DNA from: SAR324 cluster bacterium
GTDB lineage: Bacteria > SAR324 > XYD2-FULL-50-16
NCBI GenBank assembly: GCA_028282885.1
Contig: JANQGX010000075.1
Span: 62,001 to 126,000, forward strand
DNA length: 64,000 nt
Direction of reading: 5' to 3'
In this document: in pieces, positions 42,903 to 51,874 of the stretch
Position numbering within the stretch: position 1 is the stretch's first letter
Layout: every line of letters starts with the position of its first letter
Translations under genes and position numbers: made by a program
The notes under the pieces: generated by a model
Database searches by the model: none
What the model saw: the letters and a program-made list of their open reading frames with translations, nothing else
Told to the model about the DNA's origin: nothing

Positions 42903-45900
42903 ATGGAAACTACAACCCAGGTCGATAACACAACCAAATCCCTGCTTTCCAAAGCTGCCCTTTTTGAAGGAGAGTTCTCCATCGATTGGCTTATGGAACT
43001 CACAGATCTCAAGGCTTCACAGGTTCTCTCCATTCTCGATGAGGAAAAACGATCAGGGATTCTGATTGAGGAGCGGTCCGGGGTTTTCTGTTTTACAGAC
43101 GAGTCTTTCAGGATAAAGCTTCTGAACACCTTCCCGGAGAAGCTTCGTCTTACTCTGCACAAAAAAGCGGCTGGGATATTGATGGATGAGTCGGACCATG
43201 ACGGTGAAAAGATATACGCCTTGGCCAGACACTTAATCCATTTTTCAAACGATATCGAAGGATGTCGCAGGCTGATTGAAGCGGGAGATTTATATGCCAA
43301 GGATGTTAAATATCAGGAGGCAATCGCTTGTTATACCAAAGCAATAAGAGATTTAAGCGATTCCATGGAATCCGGTTCGGATCGGCTTTTCGTGGAAACG
43401 GTTTATAAATATATGAACATGTTCTCGGTTAAAAGCGAGAGCGAATGGACAACTTCCATCCTCAAAAAAGCCTTGGTTCGTGCGGAAGCAATCAATGATG
43501 AGATATTTCTCTCCATCATCAATCTTCACCTGGCTATCAATCAATGGCAGAGAGGAAGCTACCGATCAGCGGAGGATTATTTCAACATTGGGTGGAAGCT
43601 GGCCAAAAAGGTTGAAAATACCGATTTTCTGAAAACCATCCATACGATCGGCGCTTATTTTTATTACCTGCAGGGGCGTTTTGACAAGGCGACGACGATC
43701 TACGAAAAATCCTTCCGTGGTGTCGAACAGTTTCCCGAGAGTATGTCACTTCTTTATGCGGTGGCTGCCATTGGTCGATCATATTCCGGCCTGGGACAGG
43801 CGAGCCAGGGTCTGGGGATGCTGGATGCAATCCGCAAACACTGCCTTTTGATCAACCAGATCCAAATCGCCGACTGGGCGGTTCTGCAGATGGGATATAT
43901 CCTGAAAGGGATTGGCAGGGTGGACGATGCCCTCCAGCTATTGGAGGAGATCAAGGATACGGCGGCAAAAAACGATGATGTCCGCTTTCAGGAGGACCAT
44001 CTGCTGTTAAAAGCCATGCTCAATTACTGGAAGAAGAAAAACGATGAATCGGTGAAATATCTTCGCGATTACCTCCAGTTGATCAAGGAAAACGAAGCCC
44101 TGGGAATGCCCATCGCCTCCTATGGATTTGTTCTCAAGCTGTGCTGGTCGATGGAACAGGGACAATATCCTCCTTTTCAGGACTTGACGGTTAAAGAGGC
44201 TGTGGAGCATTCGGTCAGTAGCGAAAATGTTTTTTACAAGGGATATGGATACCGTTATAAAGCACTTCTGCAAAGAAAGAACGGGGACCCGCCGGGAGAT
44301 ATTCTCAAATCCTTGAAAACCTCATTACACCTTTTGGAAGAGTCGGGGCATCGACTACCTATAGCCCGAACGCGGGTGGAATTGGCAAGGTATTACCTGG
44401 CGACAGGAGATGAGCAGAGAGCAAAAGAAGAAGCAAAAAAGGCGGCTCCGGTTATTCTTTCCAATCGTTCCCTTCAATTTCCCGAAGATCTTAACTTCCT
44501 GATCAAGGATATCAGCGTTGAAAAAAACCTTCTGGAAGAGATTCTGAAACTTAACCAGGACATTACGACCATCAGGAATTCAGACGATATTGAAAAGCAT
44601 ATTATCCTTACAGTGGTCAGAATAACTGGCGCAGAGCGAGGTGCTATCTTTCTGAAAAAGAAAGGTAGTTATCCGGTTGAGTTTATGCTTCGTGCAGCTA
44701 AAAACCTGACGGCAGAGGATATTCGCAGCAAGGAATTTGAAATCCCCATGGAGATCATCAAAAACACGACTGCTTCGGGTACGGGAGTCATCAAAGAGCT
44801 AAATCGCGATCTGGACAATGATGGGGATGTTCTGGACAAGATTCGATCCTGCATCTGCGTTCCCATGATTTTCAAAAACGAGATTGTCGGTGTAATGTAT
44901 TTCGATAATCGGTTTCTGGCTTCTGCCTTTTTAAAATCCGATCTGCAGATCTTCACTTATTTTGCTTCACAGGCGGCCATCGCTATGGATAATGCAGATG
45001 CTTACAATGAAGTTAAACGGCTTAATCGAAAACTGAACAACGAAAAGCAGTATTACAAAGACCAGCATCTCGAAAGCTTGCATGTGGACAGTATTATTGG
45101 CGAAAGTAAAGAAATCAAAGGGGTGATGAACAAGATCCTGAAGGTTGCCAAGGCAGACACCACCGTTTTGATCCTGGGTGAAACCGGGGTGGGTAAAGAA
45201 TTGGTTGCGGGCACCATCATGGATAAGAGTTTGAGATCCGATAAGCCATATATCCGGGTGAATTGCAGTGCGTTTCCCGAAGGACTGATCGCCAGCGAGC
45301 TTTTCGGCCATGAAAAAGGCGCATTTACCGGGGCTGACAAGCAAAAAGCCGGCAGGTTCGAACTGGCTGACGGAGGAACGCTCTTTCTTGATGAAATCGG
45401 CGATATCCCCATGGAAGTTCAGGTTCGTTTGCTCAGGGTATTGCAAACACAGGAATTCGAGCGTGTCGGCGGTACCAGAACCCTGCAATCCGATTTCCGG
45501 CTTATCGCAGCAACCAACCAGGATCTCAGGGAATTGGTCCGAAAAGGTACCTTCAGGGAGGATCTCTACTACCGTTTGAATGTCTTTCCGATCACTGTCC
45601 CTCCACTGCGAAAGAGGAAAGAGGATATTCGCGTGCTGGCGAATCATTTTCTGTCCGTTTTTACCAAAAAACTGGGCAAACCAGAAACCAGCATTCCTGA
45701 AGAAGAGATGAAAATTCTGATCAATTACGATTGGCCGGGTAATGTCAGGGAACTGGAAAATGTTATCGAAAGGGGCGTTATCATGAGGCCCGGCGCGGAA
45801 TTTCGAACACCCAAACTCGCCTCTGACAGCCGGGATTCATTTGAAAAACCGCCAAAGACCCTGTCCGAAAACGAAAAACAACACATTCTCTGGGCCCTGG

Positions 45901-46010
45901 GAAAAACCGCTTGGAAGATTAGCGGTCCGGGCGGAGCTGCCGAGCTGCTTAATATTAACTACGGCACTCTTCGTTCACGGATGAAAAAGCACGGAATCAA
46001 AAGAACCTGA
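42903..46010 (+). CDS. Sigma-54-dependent activator with TPR-like and GAF sensor region
   Basis: A 1035-residue enhancer-binding protein. The N-terminus (about 15-130) resembles the winged-helix/helical segment that follows STAND ATPase modules (FEGEFSIDWLMELTDLKAS). TPR-like repeats fill about 130-530. A GAF domain lies at about 545-700, then the AAA+ core with Walker A GETGVGKE (near 759), the sigma-54 contact loop GAFTGA (near 806), FLDEIGD and the R-finger region, and a C-terminal Fis-type helix-turn-helix (GGAAELLNINYGTLRSRMKK). It should bind DNA and activate RpoN promoters in response to a GAF ligand. A paralog is at 48.3-51.4 kb. Confidence 0.93.
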   Translation: METTTQVDNTTKSLLSKAALFEGEFSIDWLMELTDLKASQVLSILDEEKRSGILIEERSGVFCFTDESFRIKLLNTFPEKLRLTLHKKAAGILMDESDHDGEKIYALARHLIHFSNDIEGCRRLIEAGDLYAKDVKYQEAIACYTKAIRDLSDSMESGSDRLFVETVYKYMNMFSVKSESEWTTSILKKALVRAEAINDEIFLSIINLHLAINQWQRGSYRSAEDYFNIGWKLAKKVENTDFLKTIHTIGAYFYYLQGRFDKATTIYEKSFRGVEQFPESMSLLYAVAAIGRSYSGLGQASQGLGMLDAIRKHCLLINQIQIADWAVLQMGYILKGIGRVDDALQLLEEIKDTAAKNDDVRFQEDHLLLKAMLNYWKKKNDESVKYLRDYLQLIKENEALGMPIASYGFVLKLCWSMEQGQYPPFQDLTVKEAVEHSVSSENVFYKGYGYRYKALLQRKNGDPPGDILKSLKTSLHLLEESGHRLPIARTRVELARYYLATGDEQRAKEEAKKAAPVILSNRSLQFPEDLNFLIKDISVEKNLLEEILKLNQDITTIRNSDDIEKHIILTVVRITGAERGAIFLKKKGSYPVEFMLRAAKNLTAEDIRSKEFEIPMEIIKNTTASGTGVIKELNRDLDNDGDVLDKIRSCICVPMIFKNEIVGVMYFDNRFLASAFLKSDLQIFTYFASQAAIAMDNADAYNEVKRLNRKLNNEKQYYKDQHLESLHVDSIIGESKEIKGVMNKILKVAKADTTVLILGETGVGKELVAGTIMDKSLRSDKPYIRVNCSAFPEGLIASELFGHEKGAFTGADKQKAGRFELADGGTLFLDEIGDIPMEVQVRLLRVLQTQEFERVGGTRTLQSDFRLIAATNQDLRELVRKGTFREDLYYRLNVFPITVPPLRKRKEDIRVLANHFLSVFTKKLGKPETSIPEEEMKILINYDWPGNVRELENVIERGVIMRPGAEFRTPKLASDSRDSFEKPPKTLSENEKQHILWALGKTAWKISGPGGAAELLNINYGTLRSRMKKHGIKRT

Positions 46011-46199
46011 TGATGAAGAATCAGTTTTCGTTTTGAATTCAATTGCATTCCCACATCTCAAAGGGTAAAACCAACCGAAAACCGGACAATAAACGGCTGA
46101 AATCATCGAAACTGATCAAAAGACAAATATCTACCTTGCAAAGCACAATCAACTGACCGGAAAACGTTACGGATAAACACTCAAAACAGGATGTTTCCC

Positions 46200-46967
46200 A
46201 TGATCTCATTTGGTATCGATATCGGCTCCATCACCGCTAAAGGCGCACTACTTGTTGACGGCGAGATCCTGGGTACTCGTGTGATATTTACGGGGTATAA
46301 TTCGGGAAAAGCCGGAAGAACGGTATTTGAAGAGCTTTTGGCAGAACACAAGATCAAGGAATCAGATGTTAACAGCATCGTTTCTACCGGATATGGCCGG
46401 GAAAACGTGGAATTCTCCAATAAATCCATCACCGAAATCACCTGCCACGGAGCCGGGGCCGTCTTCCAGGATTCTGAGACCAGAACCGTTATCGATATCG
46501 GCGGTCAAGACAGCAAAGCGCTGGCTATAGATGCCGACGGCAAGGTTAAGGATTTTGCCATGAACGACAAATGCGCTGCCGGAACAGGACGTTTTCTTGA
46601 AGTAATGGCAAGAGCTTTGGAAGTGGATCTGGAAAATTTTGGTTCTCTTTCCCTGAATGCTCAATTCCCGGCTAAAATCAGCAGTCTTTGTACTGTCTTC
46701 GCAGAGTCGGAAGTGATATCCCTGATATCCAAAGGCGAATACAGGGAGAATATCATGGCCGGTATTCATGAATCCATTGCCTCCAGGGTCTCGGCTCTCG
46801 CCAAAAGGGTAGGTACCCAAGATAAGGTTGTGATGACCGGGGGTGTCGCCATGAATATCGGAGTCGTCAAAGCCCTGGAAGAGAAGCTGGGAAAATCCAT
46901 CACTGTCGCGTCCATTCCCCAGGAAAATGGCGCTATTGGCGCAGCAATACTGGCCAGCCGTTTGTGA
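46200..46967 (+). CDS. BadF/BcrA/HgdC-type activator ATPase
   Basis: An ASKHA ATPase of the 2-hydroxyacyl-CoA dehydratase/benzoyl-CoA reductase activator type, about 255 residues. Motifs are FGIDIGSITAKGALL, VIDIGGQDSKAL, the 4Fe-4S ligand loop DKCAAGTGRFLEVMA, and LCTVFAESEVISLI with the second cluster cysteine. It would be a homodimer with one bridging 4Fe-4S cluster that injects an electron into a dehydratase using ATP. The ATG at 46200 is favoured because AGGA stands eight bases before it; ATG 46191 is in frame. No dehydratase subunit gene is in the window. Confidence 0.9.
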   Translation: MISFGIDIGSITAKGALLVDGEILGTRVIFTGYNSGKAGRTVFEELLAEHKIKESDVNSIVSTGYGRENVEFSNKSITEITCHGAGAVFQDSETRTVIDIGGQDSKALAIDADGKVKDFAMNDKCAAGTGRFLEVMARALEVDLENFGSLSLNAQFPAKISSLCTVFAESEVISLISKGEYRENIMAGIHESIASRVSALAKRVGTQDKVVMTGGVAMNIGVVKALEEKLGKSITVASIPQENGAIGAAILASRL

Positions 46968-46979
46968 TTTACCCCGACT

Positions 46980-48020
46980 TTAAGACAGCTTGTCAACAGC
47001 ATAGCGCAGCAATTCCCGGGTTGTATCCCATGAGATACATTCATCGGTAATCGACACGCCATATTTCAATTCGGTCAGGTCGCCGTTGCACTTCTGATTT
47101 CCCTCAAAAAGATTGCTCTCCAGCATCATACCGACAAGTGCATCATTCCCGGCCAGGCGCTGATCAATGACATTCTTCCAGACAAATCCCTGTCCAGAGT
47201 GCTTTTTCCCTGAGTTGGCGTGTGAACAGTCGACAACGATCGCATCCGGTAACTTCTCTTCACGAAGTCTTTTTCTTGTTTTTTCAATACTCACCGGATC
47301 ATAATTTGGATGGTTCCCCCCTCTCAAAACCATATGCCCCCAGGGATTCCCCCAGGTATTATAAACGCTTGTTTTTCCGGCCGGATTAACTCCCAGAAAT
47401 GTTTGTGAAGAGCGGGCAGCCTTCATGGCATTGAGCGCAATATCAAGATTTCCATCGGTACCGTTTTTAAAACCGACCGGCATGGAAAGCCCACTGGCCA
47501 TCTCACGATGTCTTTGCGATTCGGTAGTTCTGGCCCCGATAGCGGCCCAAGTAACCAAACCGGCTGTATATTGGGGAATAATCGGATCCAGCATTTCAGT
47601 GGCAGTTGGCAAACCCGTCTCAGCCAGGGTGAGCAGCAGTTTCCTCGCTTTTTTGATTCCCTTTTCAATATCATTTGTACCGTTGATGTCCGGATCGTTG
47701 ATCAGACCTTTCCAGCCCACTGTTGTCCTGGGCTTTTCGAAGTAAACCCGCATAACCAGGAAGAGATGCTTGCCCACCTCTTCCCGGATCGATAACAGCT
47801 TCTCAGCATAATCCAATGTCCCCTGCTCATCATGAATTGAACAGGGGCCGAGGATAACCAAAATACGTTGATCCTTTTTTCCCAAAATGGCTTCAACCGC
47901 TTCCCTTCCCTTAATAACCGTTTCAGTCGCTGTTGTTGTTATCGGGAATTCCTTTTTAAGATTTTCCGGTGATATCAAGGGTTTCACCTCCTTAATTCGA
48001 ACATCGAAAGTTTGCTTCAT
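46980..48020 (-). CDS. 3-deoxy-7-phosphoheptulonate (DAHP) synthase, AroG/AroF type
   Basis: Condenses phosphoenolpyruvate with erythrose 4-phosphate, opening the shikimate pathway. The 346-residue protein is the E. coli AroF/G/H class: LVILGPCSIHD, RVYFEKPRTTVGWKGLINDP, ATEMLDPIIPQY, AIGARTTESQRHREMASGLSM (in part), VLRGGNHPNYD and VVDCSHANSGKK. It retains the N-terminal extension and regulatory-site region of that class, so feedback inhibition is likely as well. GGAG stands five bases before the ATG, directly after the T-tract of an upstream terminator. A leader peptide and two tandem terminators precede it. Confidence 0.96.
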   Translation of the reverse strand: MKQTFDVRIKEVKPLISPENLKKEFPITTTATETVIKGREAVEAILGKKDQRILVILGPCSIHDEQGTLDYAEKLLSIREEVGKHLFLVMRVYFEKPRTTVGWKGLINDPDINGTNDIEKGIKKARKLLLTLAETGLPTATEMLDPIIPQYTAGLVTWAAIGARTTESQRHREMASGLSMPVGFKNGTDGNLDIALNAMKAARSSQTFLGVNPAGKTSVYNTWGNPWGHMVLRGGNHPNYDPVSIEKTRKRLREEKLPDAIVVDCSHANSGKKHSGQGFVWKNVIDQRLAGNDALVGMMLESNLFEGNQKCNGDLTELKYGVSITDECISWDTTRELLRYAVDKLS

Positions 48021-48029
48021 TTTTACTCC

Positions 48030-48068
48030 AAAAAAAAAGGCCGTGCTGCAGTAAACCTGCTCACGGCC
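48030..48068 (-). terminator. Attenuator terminator 2 of DAHP synthase
   Basis: GGCCGTGAGCAG (48068-48057), loop GTTTA and CTGCAGCACGGCC (48051-48039) form a stem with one internal irregularity, followed by nine T (48038-48030). The ribosome-binding site of the DAHP synthase gene begins right after the T-tract. The 5' arm can also pair with the 3' arm of terminator 1. Confidence 0.88.
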
Positions 48069-48079
48069 TTCTTAAAAGC

Positions 48080-48112
48080 AAAAAAGCCGCAAGCAGTATG
48101 TCTGCCCGCGGC
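48080..48112 (-). terminator. Attenuator terminator 1 of DAHP synthase
   Basis: GCCGCGGGCAG (48112-48102), loop ACATA and CTGCTTGCGGC (48096-48086) give an 11-bp stem with two G-U pairs, flanked by AAAA before and TTTTTT after. The segment GGCAGAC (48106-48100) within it can instead pair with GTCTGCC inside the leader-peptide gene. Confidence 0.88.
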
Positions 48113-48134
48113 TTTTAACATTAAGGTGTCAATT

Positions 48135-48221
48135 TCAGCTCACATCAGGCAGACCGGTCCCAAAATAATAATAGGTGCTAAAATAGAAATAGGAACTGCC
48201 TGAAAGCGAAATACGCATCAT
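48135..48221 (-). CDS. Tyr/Phe-rich leader peptide of DAHP synthase
   Basis: A 28-codon open frame starting ATGATG, with AAAGG just upstream, and containing YFYFSTYYYF: five Tyr and three Phe in ten codons, mid-peptide. It is followed within 25-105 bases by two intrinsic terminators and then the DAHP synthase gene. This is the classical design of a leader peptide whose translation measures charged tRNA-Tyr and tRNA-Phe and controls termination. The peptide itself need have no function. Confidence 0.88.
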   Translation of the reverse strand: MMRISLSGSSYFYFSTYYYFGTGLPDVS

Positions 48222-48249
48222 TGACCTTTTGTTTATAAATTCGACCTAA

Positions 48250-48278
48250 TTTATATAGTTAGATTCAGTCTCTGGCAA
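48250..48278 (-). promoter_or_regulatory. Sigma-70-type promoter of the DAHP synthase leader
   Basis: On the minus strand, TTGCCA (48278-48273) and TATAAA (48255-48250) are separated by exactly 17 bases, each matching five of six consensus positions. Transcription would start near 48243, about 22 bases before the leader peptide. The promoter lies between the paralogous activator gene's stop codon and the leader. Confidence 0.75.
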
Positions 48279-48290
48279 TAATAAATCGCA

Positions 48291-51200
48291 TCAATCTTTG
48301 TCCGGGCTGCGCTGAATTCCAAGTTTTTTCATACGGAAATGCAGGGTTGAGGGATGAATTTCCAGAATTTCTGCCGCTCCGCCCGGTCCTCGAATTTTCC
48401 AACCGGTCTGTTCAAGAACCCAAAGAATGTGCTCTTTTTCAACGGCTTTCAAACTGAGATTTTTGCCATGAACGACGGTTCGCGTTTCCGAGGATTGTAA
48501 TTCCGGGGTGTGGAAATGAGATCCGGTGCTGAGAATCGCACCCCGTTCAATGACGTTTTCCAGCTCACGAACATTGCCAGGCCAGTCATAACGCATCAGT
48601 TTTCTGGTTTCATCTGCTGAAAGTCCCTTGAATGATTTTCTCATTTTCTTCGAGTAGATATTGAGAAAATGATTGGCCAATAGGGGAATATCCTCCTTCC
48701 GTTCCACAAGATCAGGTACGACAATCGGAAAAACATTGAGACGGTAGAACAGATCGGCTCGAAACCTGTTTTTTCGAACCTCCTCTTCCAACTCCTTGTT
48801 GGTTGCGGTAATCAATCTGAAATCCGATCTCAAGGTTTCACTTCCACCGACCCGCTCAAACTCCCTGGTCTGCAATACTCTCAGCAACCGAACCTGAATA
48901 TCCGGTGGAATGTCCCCGATTTCATCCAGGAAGAGAGTTCCTCCGTTCGCCAGTTCAAATCGCCCGATTCTTCTTCCGATGGCACTGGTAAATGCACCTT
49001 TTTCGTGACCGAACAGTTCACTGGAGATAAGATTTTCCGGCAGCGCTGCGCAATGAACCCTGATAAACGGTTTATTCTTCCTGACACTGAGATTGTGGAT
49101 CTCCCTGGCGACCAGTTCCTTGCCAACCCCGGTCCCTCCAAGAATTAAAGCTGTGGCTTCCGTTTGTGAAACCTGGCCTATCTGGGAGAGCACTTTCTTG
49201 ATCGCCGGGCTTTTACCAATGATATTGTTGGATTTCAAATCCTTGACATGGGCCTCTTCATAGTATTCTTTTTCCTGGGACAACCTTTGGTTTAACTGCT
49301 TGATTTCATTATAAGCCCTGGCATTGTCCAGGGCAAAAGCGGCCTGGGCTGCAAAAAAGGCGAGCAGATCCATGTCTGTCTTCTTAAATGCACTGCTTAG
49401 CAGGCGGTTGTCATTGTACAAAACGCCAATGACCTTGTTTCTCAGGATCATTGGTACACAGATGCGTGATCTGATCTGCTCGTCCGGTGAAACTGACGAA
49501 CTGTTTTCTGGATCCGATTCCCGGATTATTCCTTCGCCGGATTTGGCAACATCCTCCAGCATGCGAAGAGAAGATGCAAAATCGGGATGATCAATTTGCG
49601 CCTGAGTAATATTCTTGGATGCCCTGAGACGAAACCTGGGCTGAGGTCCGCTATCGTCCAAAAGAAACAGCGCACACCGCTCCGCACCAGTCATGCGGTT
49701 CACCGATGTCAGGACTTTTTTTAATAGGTCCTTGCTATAGACTACATCCGCAACCTTCTGGCCGAGATGGAGTATCTCCTTGATGAGAGTTTCGTTGATG
49801 GGTTGATCCACCACCAGGCTCCTTAAATCATCGGGAATGGCGATATCGCTGTAAGGAGCCAGCAACTGGGTGGACTGTTTGACAATCTCTTCAGCTTCCT
49901 TCAGTTTGCTTTGCTGCAGGTAAATTCTTGCTATTTCCAACCGGGTTTCGGTGATCTGAAACTGATGTCCCGATTCGGTTAACCATTTCAAAGACTTATC
50001 CAGTGAGCGTTCAATATCCAGAGTAGGCGCTCCCTCTTTTTTCTGCAGCAGGGCCTGATAGCGATAAGCAACCCCTTTCATGGCAATGTTTTTGGCACGA
50101 ATAGTTCTTTGAAGTTCCTTTTTCAGCGAGATCCCCTTGATTTTCCCCAGGTTTCCGTTTTCCATCTGCCAAAGCAGCTCCAGCAGATAAGGATAAAGAT
50201 TGACCTCTGCCTTGTATTCTTCCCTTTGTTTCAGATAATCTTTCAAGTATTTGATACATTTGGATTTTTGGTCTTTCTTGAAAAAACAATAGGCCATCAC
50301 CAGGTATCCGGTAATTCTTACCCAGTTGTTATTGGTCTGCAGTGCTTCACCTTCGGAAGTCTTGAAATGGGCAATGGCGTCATCAAACTTATAGATGTCC
50401 GTCATGATACATCCCATATTTCCGGCCGTATAAGCTGCTAGATTGACATCATCTCTCTCCAGGCAGATCGTCCTCACTGCATCAATCATGCCCAGCCCCT
50501 GGGTCACCTGCCCGATTTGCGAATAGCAAAAGCCGATGGTAATCGTCGCCAACAAGGGGAACCCCCCTTTTGGATACTTGGCTACATCCGAAATATAGGT
50601 TTCGTAGCTCTCGACAGCCTCTTTGAATCTTCCCTGCCAGAATAGAAAAAAGGCACCAAAGGTCGTGGCTGATTGCTGCAACTTGTCATCCTTCTCCCGG
50701 GAGGCTATCTGCCAGCCATTGTCAAAATGCTGAAGCGCTTTTTCAAAATTCCCCCTCAGCCACTCATTCTTGGCGATGTGCATCTCCAACAGGGCCTGGG
50801 AGGCTTTATCCTTGATTGTTTTGGACCGATTCAAGCCGTTTTTCAACGTCGCCACAACTTTGGCCGTATCGTGTCTGGCTGTCGAGATTTTGGAATACTT
50901 AATCGCTGTCCGTGTGAACAGGCGATCCGCTTCTTCTCCTTTTAGAGTAGCAAGATCATCCAACACCTTGGCGTAACATTGAAATGCCTTCTGTGTTTTA
51001 AATTTCTCCTGGTAGCTGTCCCCGGCCTTATCCAAATACCGGCAGCGATCAATACTGTTTTTGAGACCTAACAAATGTTCAGAAACAGTCGCCGCCTTGG
51101 TATCATCTTCAGGCAACTCCTTGATGAGAAAATCGGCAATACGCCGGTGGGTCTCGTTGCGTTCATCCTTTCCCAGCTCTCCCCTGAAACCCTCCTGCAT

Positions 51201-51428
51201 TTTGGACGATCTGAACACATACACACCGGCTCCCTTATGTTCGAGATATTGCTCCTTAACACCGTACTCAAACACCGATATTACTTGTGAGGCCTTTTTA
51301 CCGGCCAGTTCGACAATCCAGTCGATTGAGAATTCCCCAGTAAAAAAAGCGGCCAGCGATAGGACTTTATTCTCCCGTGACACCTGCTTGTTTTCGGTTA
51401 TAGCTTTGCTCATCCTTTTGCCATTCAT
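48291..51428 (-). CDS. Sigma-54-type activator paralog with altered GAFTGA loop
   Basis: About 1046 residues from the ATG at 51428 (MNGKRMSKAIT); MSKAIT at 51413 is equally possible and a further upstream start adds 33 unrelated residues. The architecture matches the 42.9-46.0 kb paralog: FTGEFSIDWIVELAGKKAS, TPR-like repeats, GAF, AAA+ and Fis-type helix-turn-helix (GGAAEILEIHPSTLHFRMKK). Two key motifs differ: Walker A reads GGTGVGKE instead of GETGVGKE, and the sigma-54 contact loop reads GAFTSA instead of GAFTGA. It may activate weakly, or work with its paralog. It is transcribed towards the DAHP synthase gene. Confidence 0.9.
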   Translation of the reverse strand: MNGKRMSKAITENKQVSRENKVLSLAAFFTGEFSIDWIVELAGKKASQVISVFEYGVKEQYLEHKGAGVYVFRSSKMQEGFRGELGKDERNETHRRIADFLIKELPEDDTKAATVSEHLLGLKNSIDRCRYLDKAGDSYQEKFKTQKAFQCYAKVLDDLATLKGEEADRLFTRTAIKYSKISTARHDTAKVVATLKNGLNRSKTIKDKASQALLEMHIAKNEWLRGNFEKALQHFDNGWQIASREKDDKLQQSATTFGAFFLFWQGRFKEAVESYETYISDVAKYPKGGFPLLATITIGFCYSQIGQVTQGLGMIDAVRTICLERDDVNLAAYTAGNMGCIMTDIYKFDDAIAHFKTSEGEALQTNNNWVRITGYLVMAYCFFKKDQKSKCIKYLKDYLKQREEYKAEVNLYPYLLELLWQMENGNLGKIKGISLKKELQRTIRAKNIAMKGVAYRYQALLQKKEGAPTLDIERSLDKSLKWLTESGHQFQITETRLEIARIYLQQSKLKEAEEIVKQSTQLLAPYSDIAIPDDLRSLVVDQPINETLIKEILHLGQKVADVVYSKDLLKKVLTSVNRMTGAERCALFLLDDSGPQPRFRLRASKNITQAQIDHPDFASSLRMLEDVAKSGEGIIRESDPENSSSVSPDEQIRSRICVPMILRNKVIGVLYNDNRLLSSAFKKTDMDLLAFFAAQAAFALDNARAYNEIKQLNQRLSQEKEYYEEAHVKDLKSNNIIGKSPAIKKVLSQIGQVSQTEATALILGGTGVGKELVAREIHNLSVRKNKPFIRVHCAALPENLISSELFGHEKGAFTSAIGRRIGRFELANGGTLFLDEIGDIPPDIQVRLLRVLQTREFERVGGSETLRSDFRLITATNKELEEEVRKNRFRADLFYRLNVFPIVVPDLVERKEDIPLLANHFLNIYSKKMRKSFKGLSADETRKLMRYDWPGNVRELENVIERGAILSTGSHFHTPELQSSETRTVVHGKNLSLKAVEKEHILWVLEQTGWKIRGPGGAAEILEIHPSTLHFRMKKLGIQRSPDKD

Positions 51429-51874
51429 TAAGTATTCTAATATTTCCGTCTTCTTGTAACAGATCAGTAACCTAATACGTACGATTGGTTCGGGAAAATC
51501 ATCATCAGGCAAACTGAGAATTAACACATCAACGACAAATCATCAAACAGGGATTATGGTTTCCCGTTAATCCCGGATATCATGACAACAAAAGGCGGAA
51601 ATCGAGTTTACATTCATCAAATTGGATTCAATGATGATTCCTTATAATCTCCTCGACTTACTTATTAAAACGCCACCTTTTTAGCAAAGGCGTTCCTATA
51701 TATTCGAACCGGTCTTTTAATGTAATGTTGAACATCTTCAATAACGATAAATCTAATCGAAATGACCATTGCAAGGATATCTGACTGACCCCCCATAACT
51801 TTAAATGAAAAGAGTCTGCTACTCTAGGACTATTTCACCTTGACAAAGGTTTTTTTTACCTATAGAAATGGAAT
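51429..51874. other. Divergent intergenic region
   Basis: This gap separates the activator paralog from the rightward HTH gene. An inverted repeat GGGATTA/TAATCCC lies at 51550-51556 and 51568-51574. TTGACA at 51840-51845 and TATAGA at 51861-51866 resemble promoter hexamers but are only 15 bases apart. I see no gene and no clear sigma-54 promoter. Confidence 0.4.

Noticed and set aside
51840..51866. Sigma-70 promoter before the HTH protein gene
   Set aside because: The TTGACA and TATAGA hexamers are only 15 bases apart, outside the usual 16-18, so the call is not safe.
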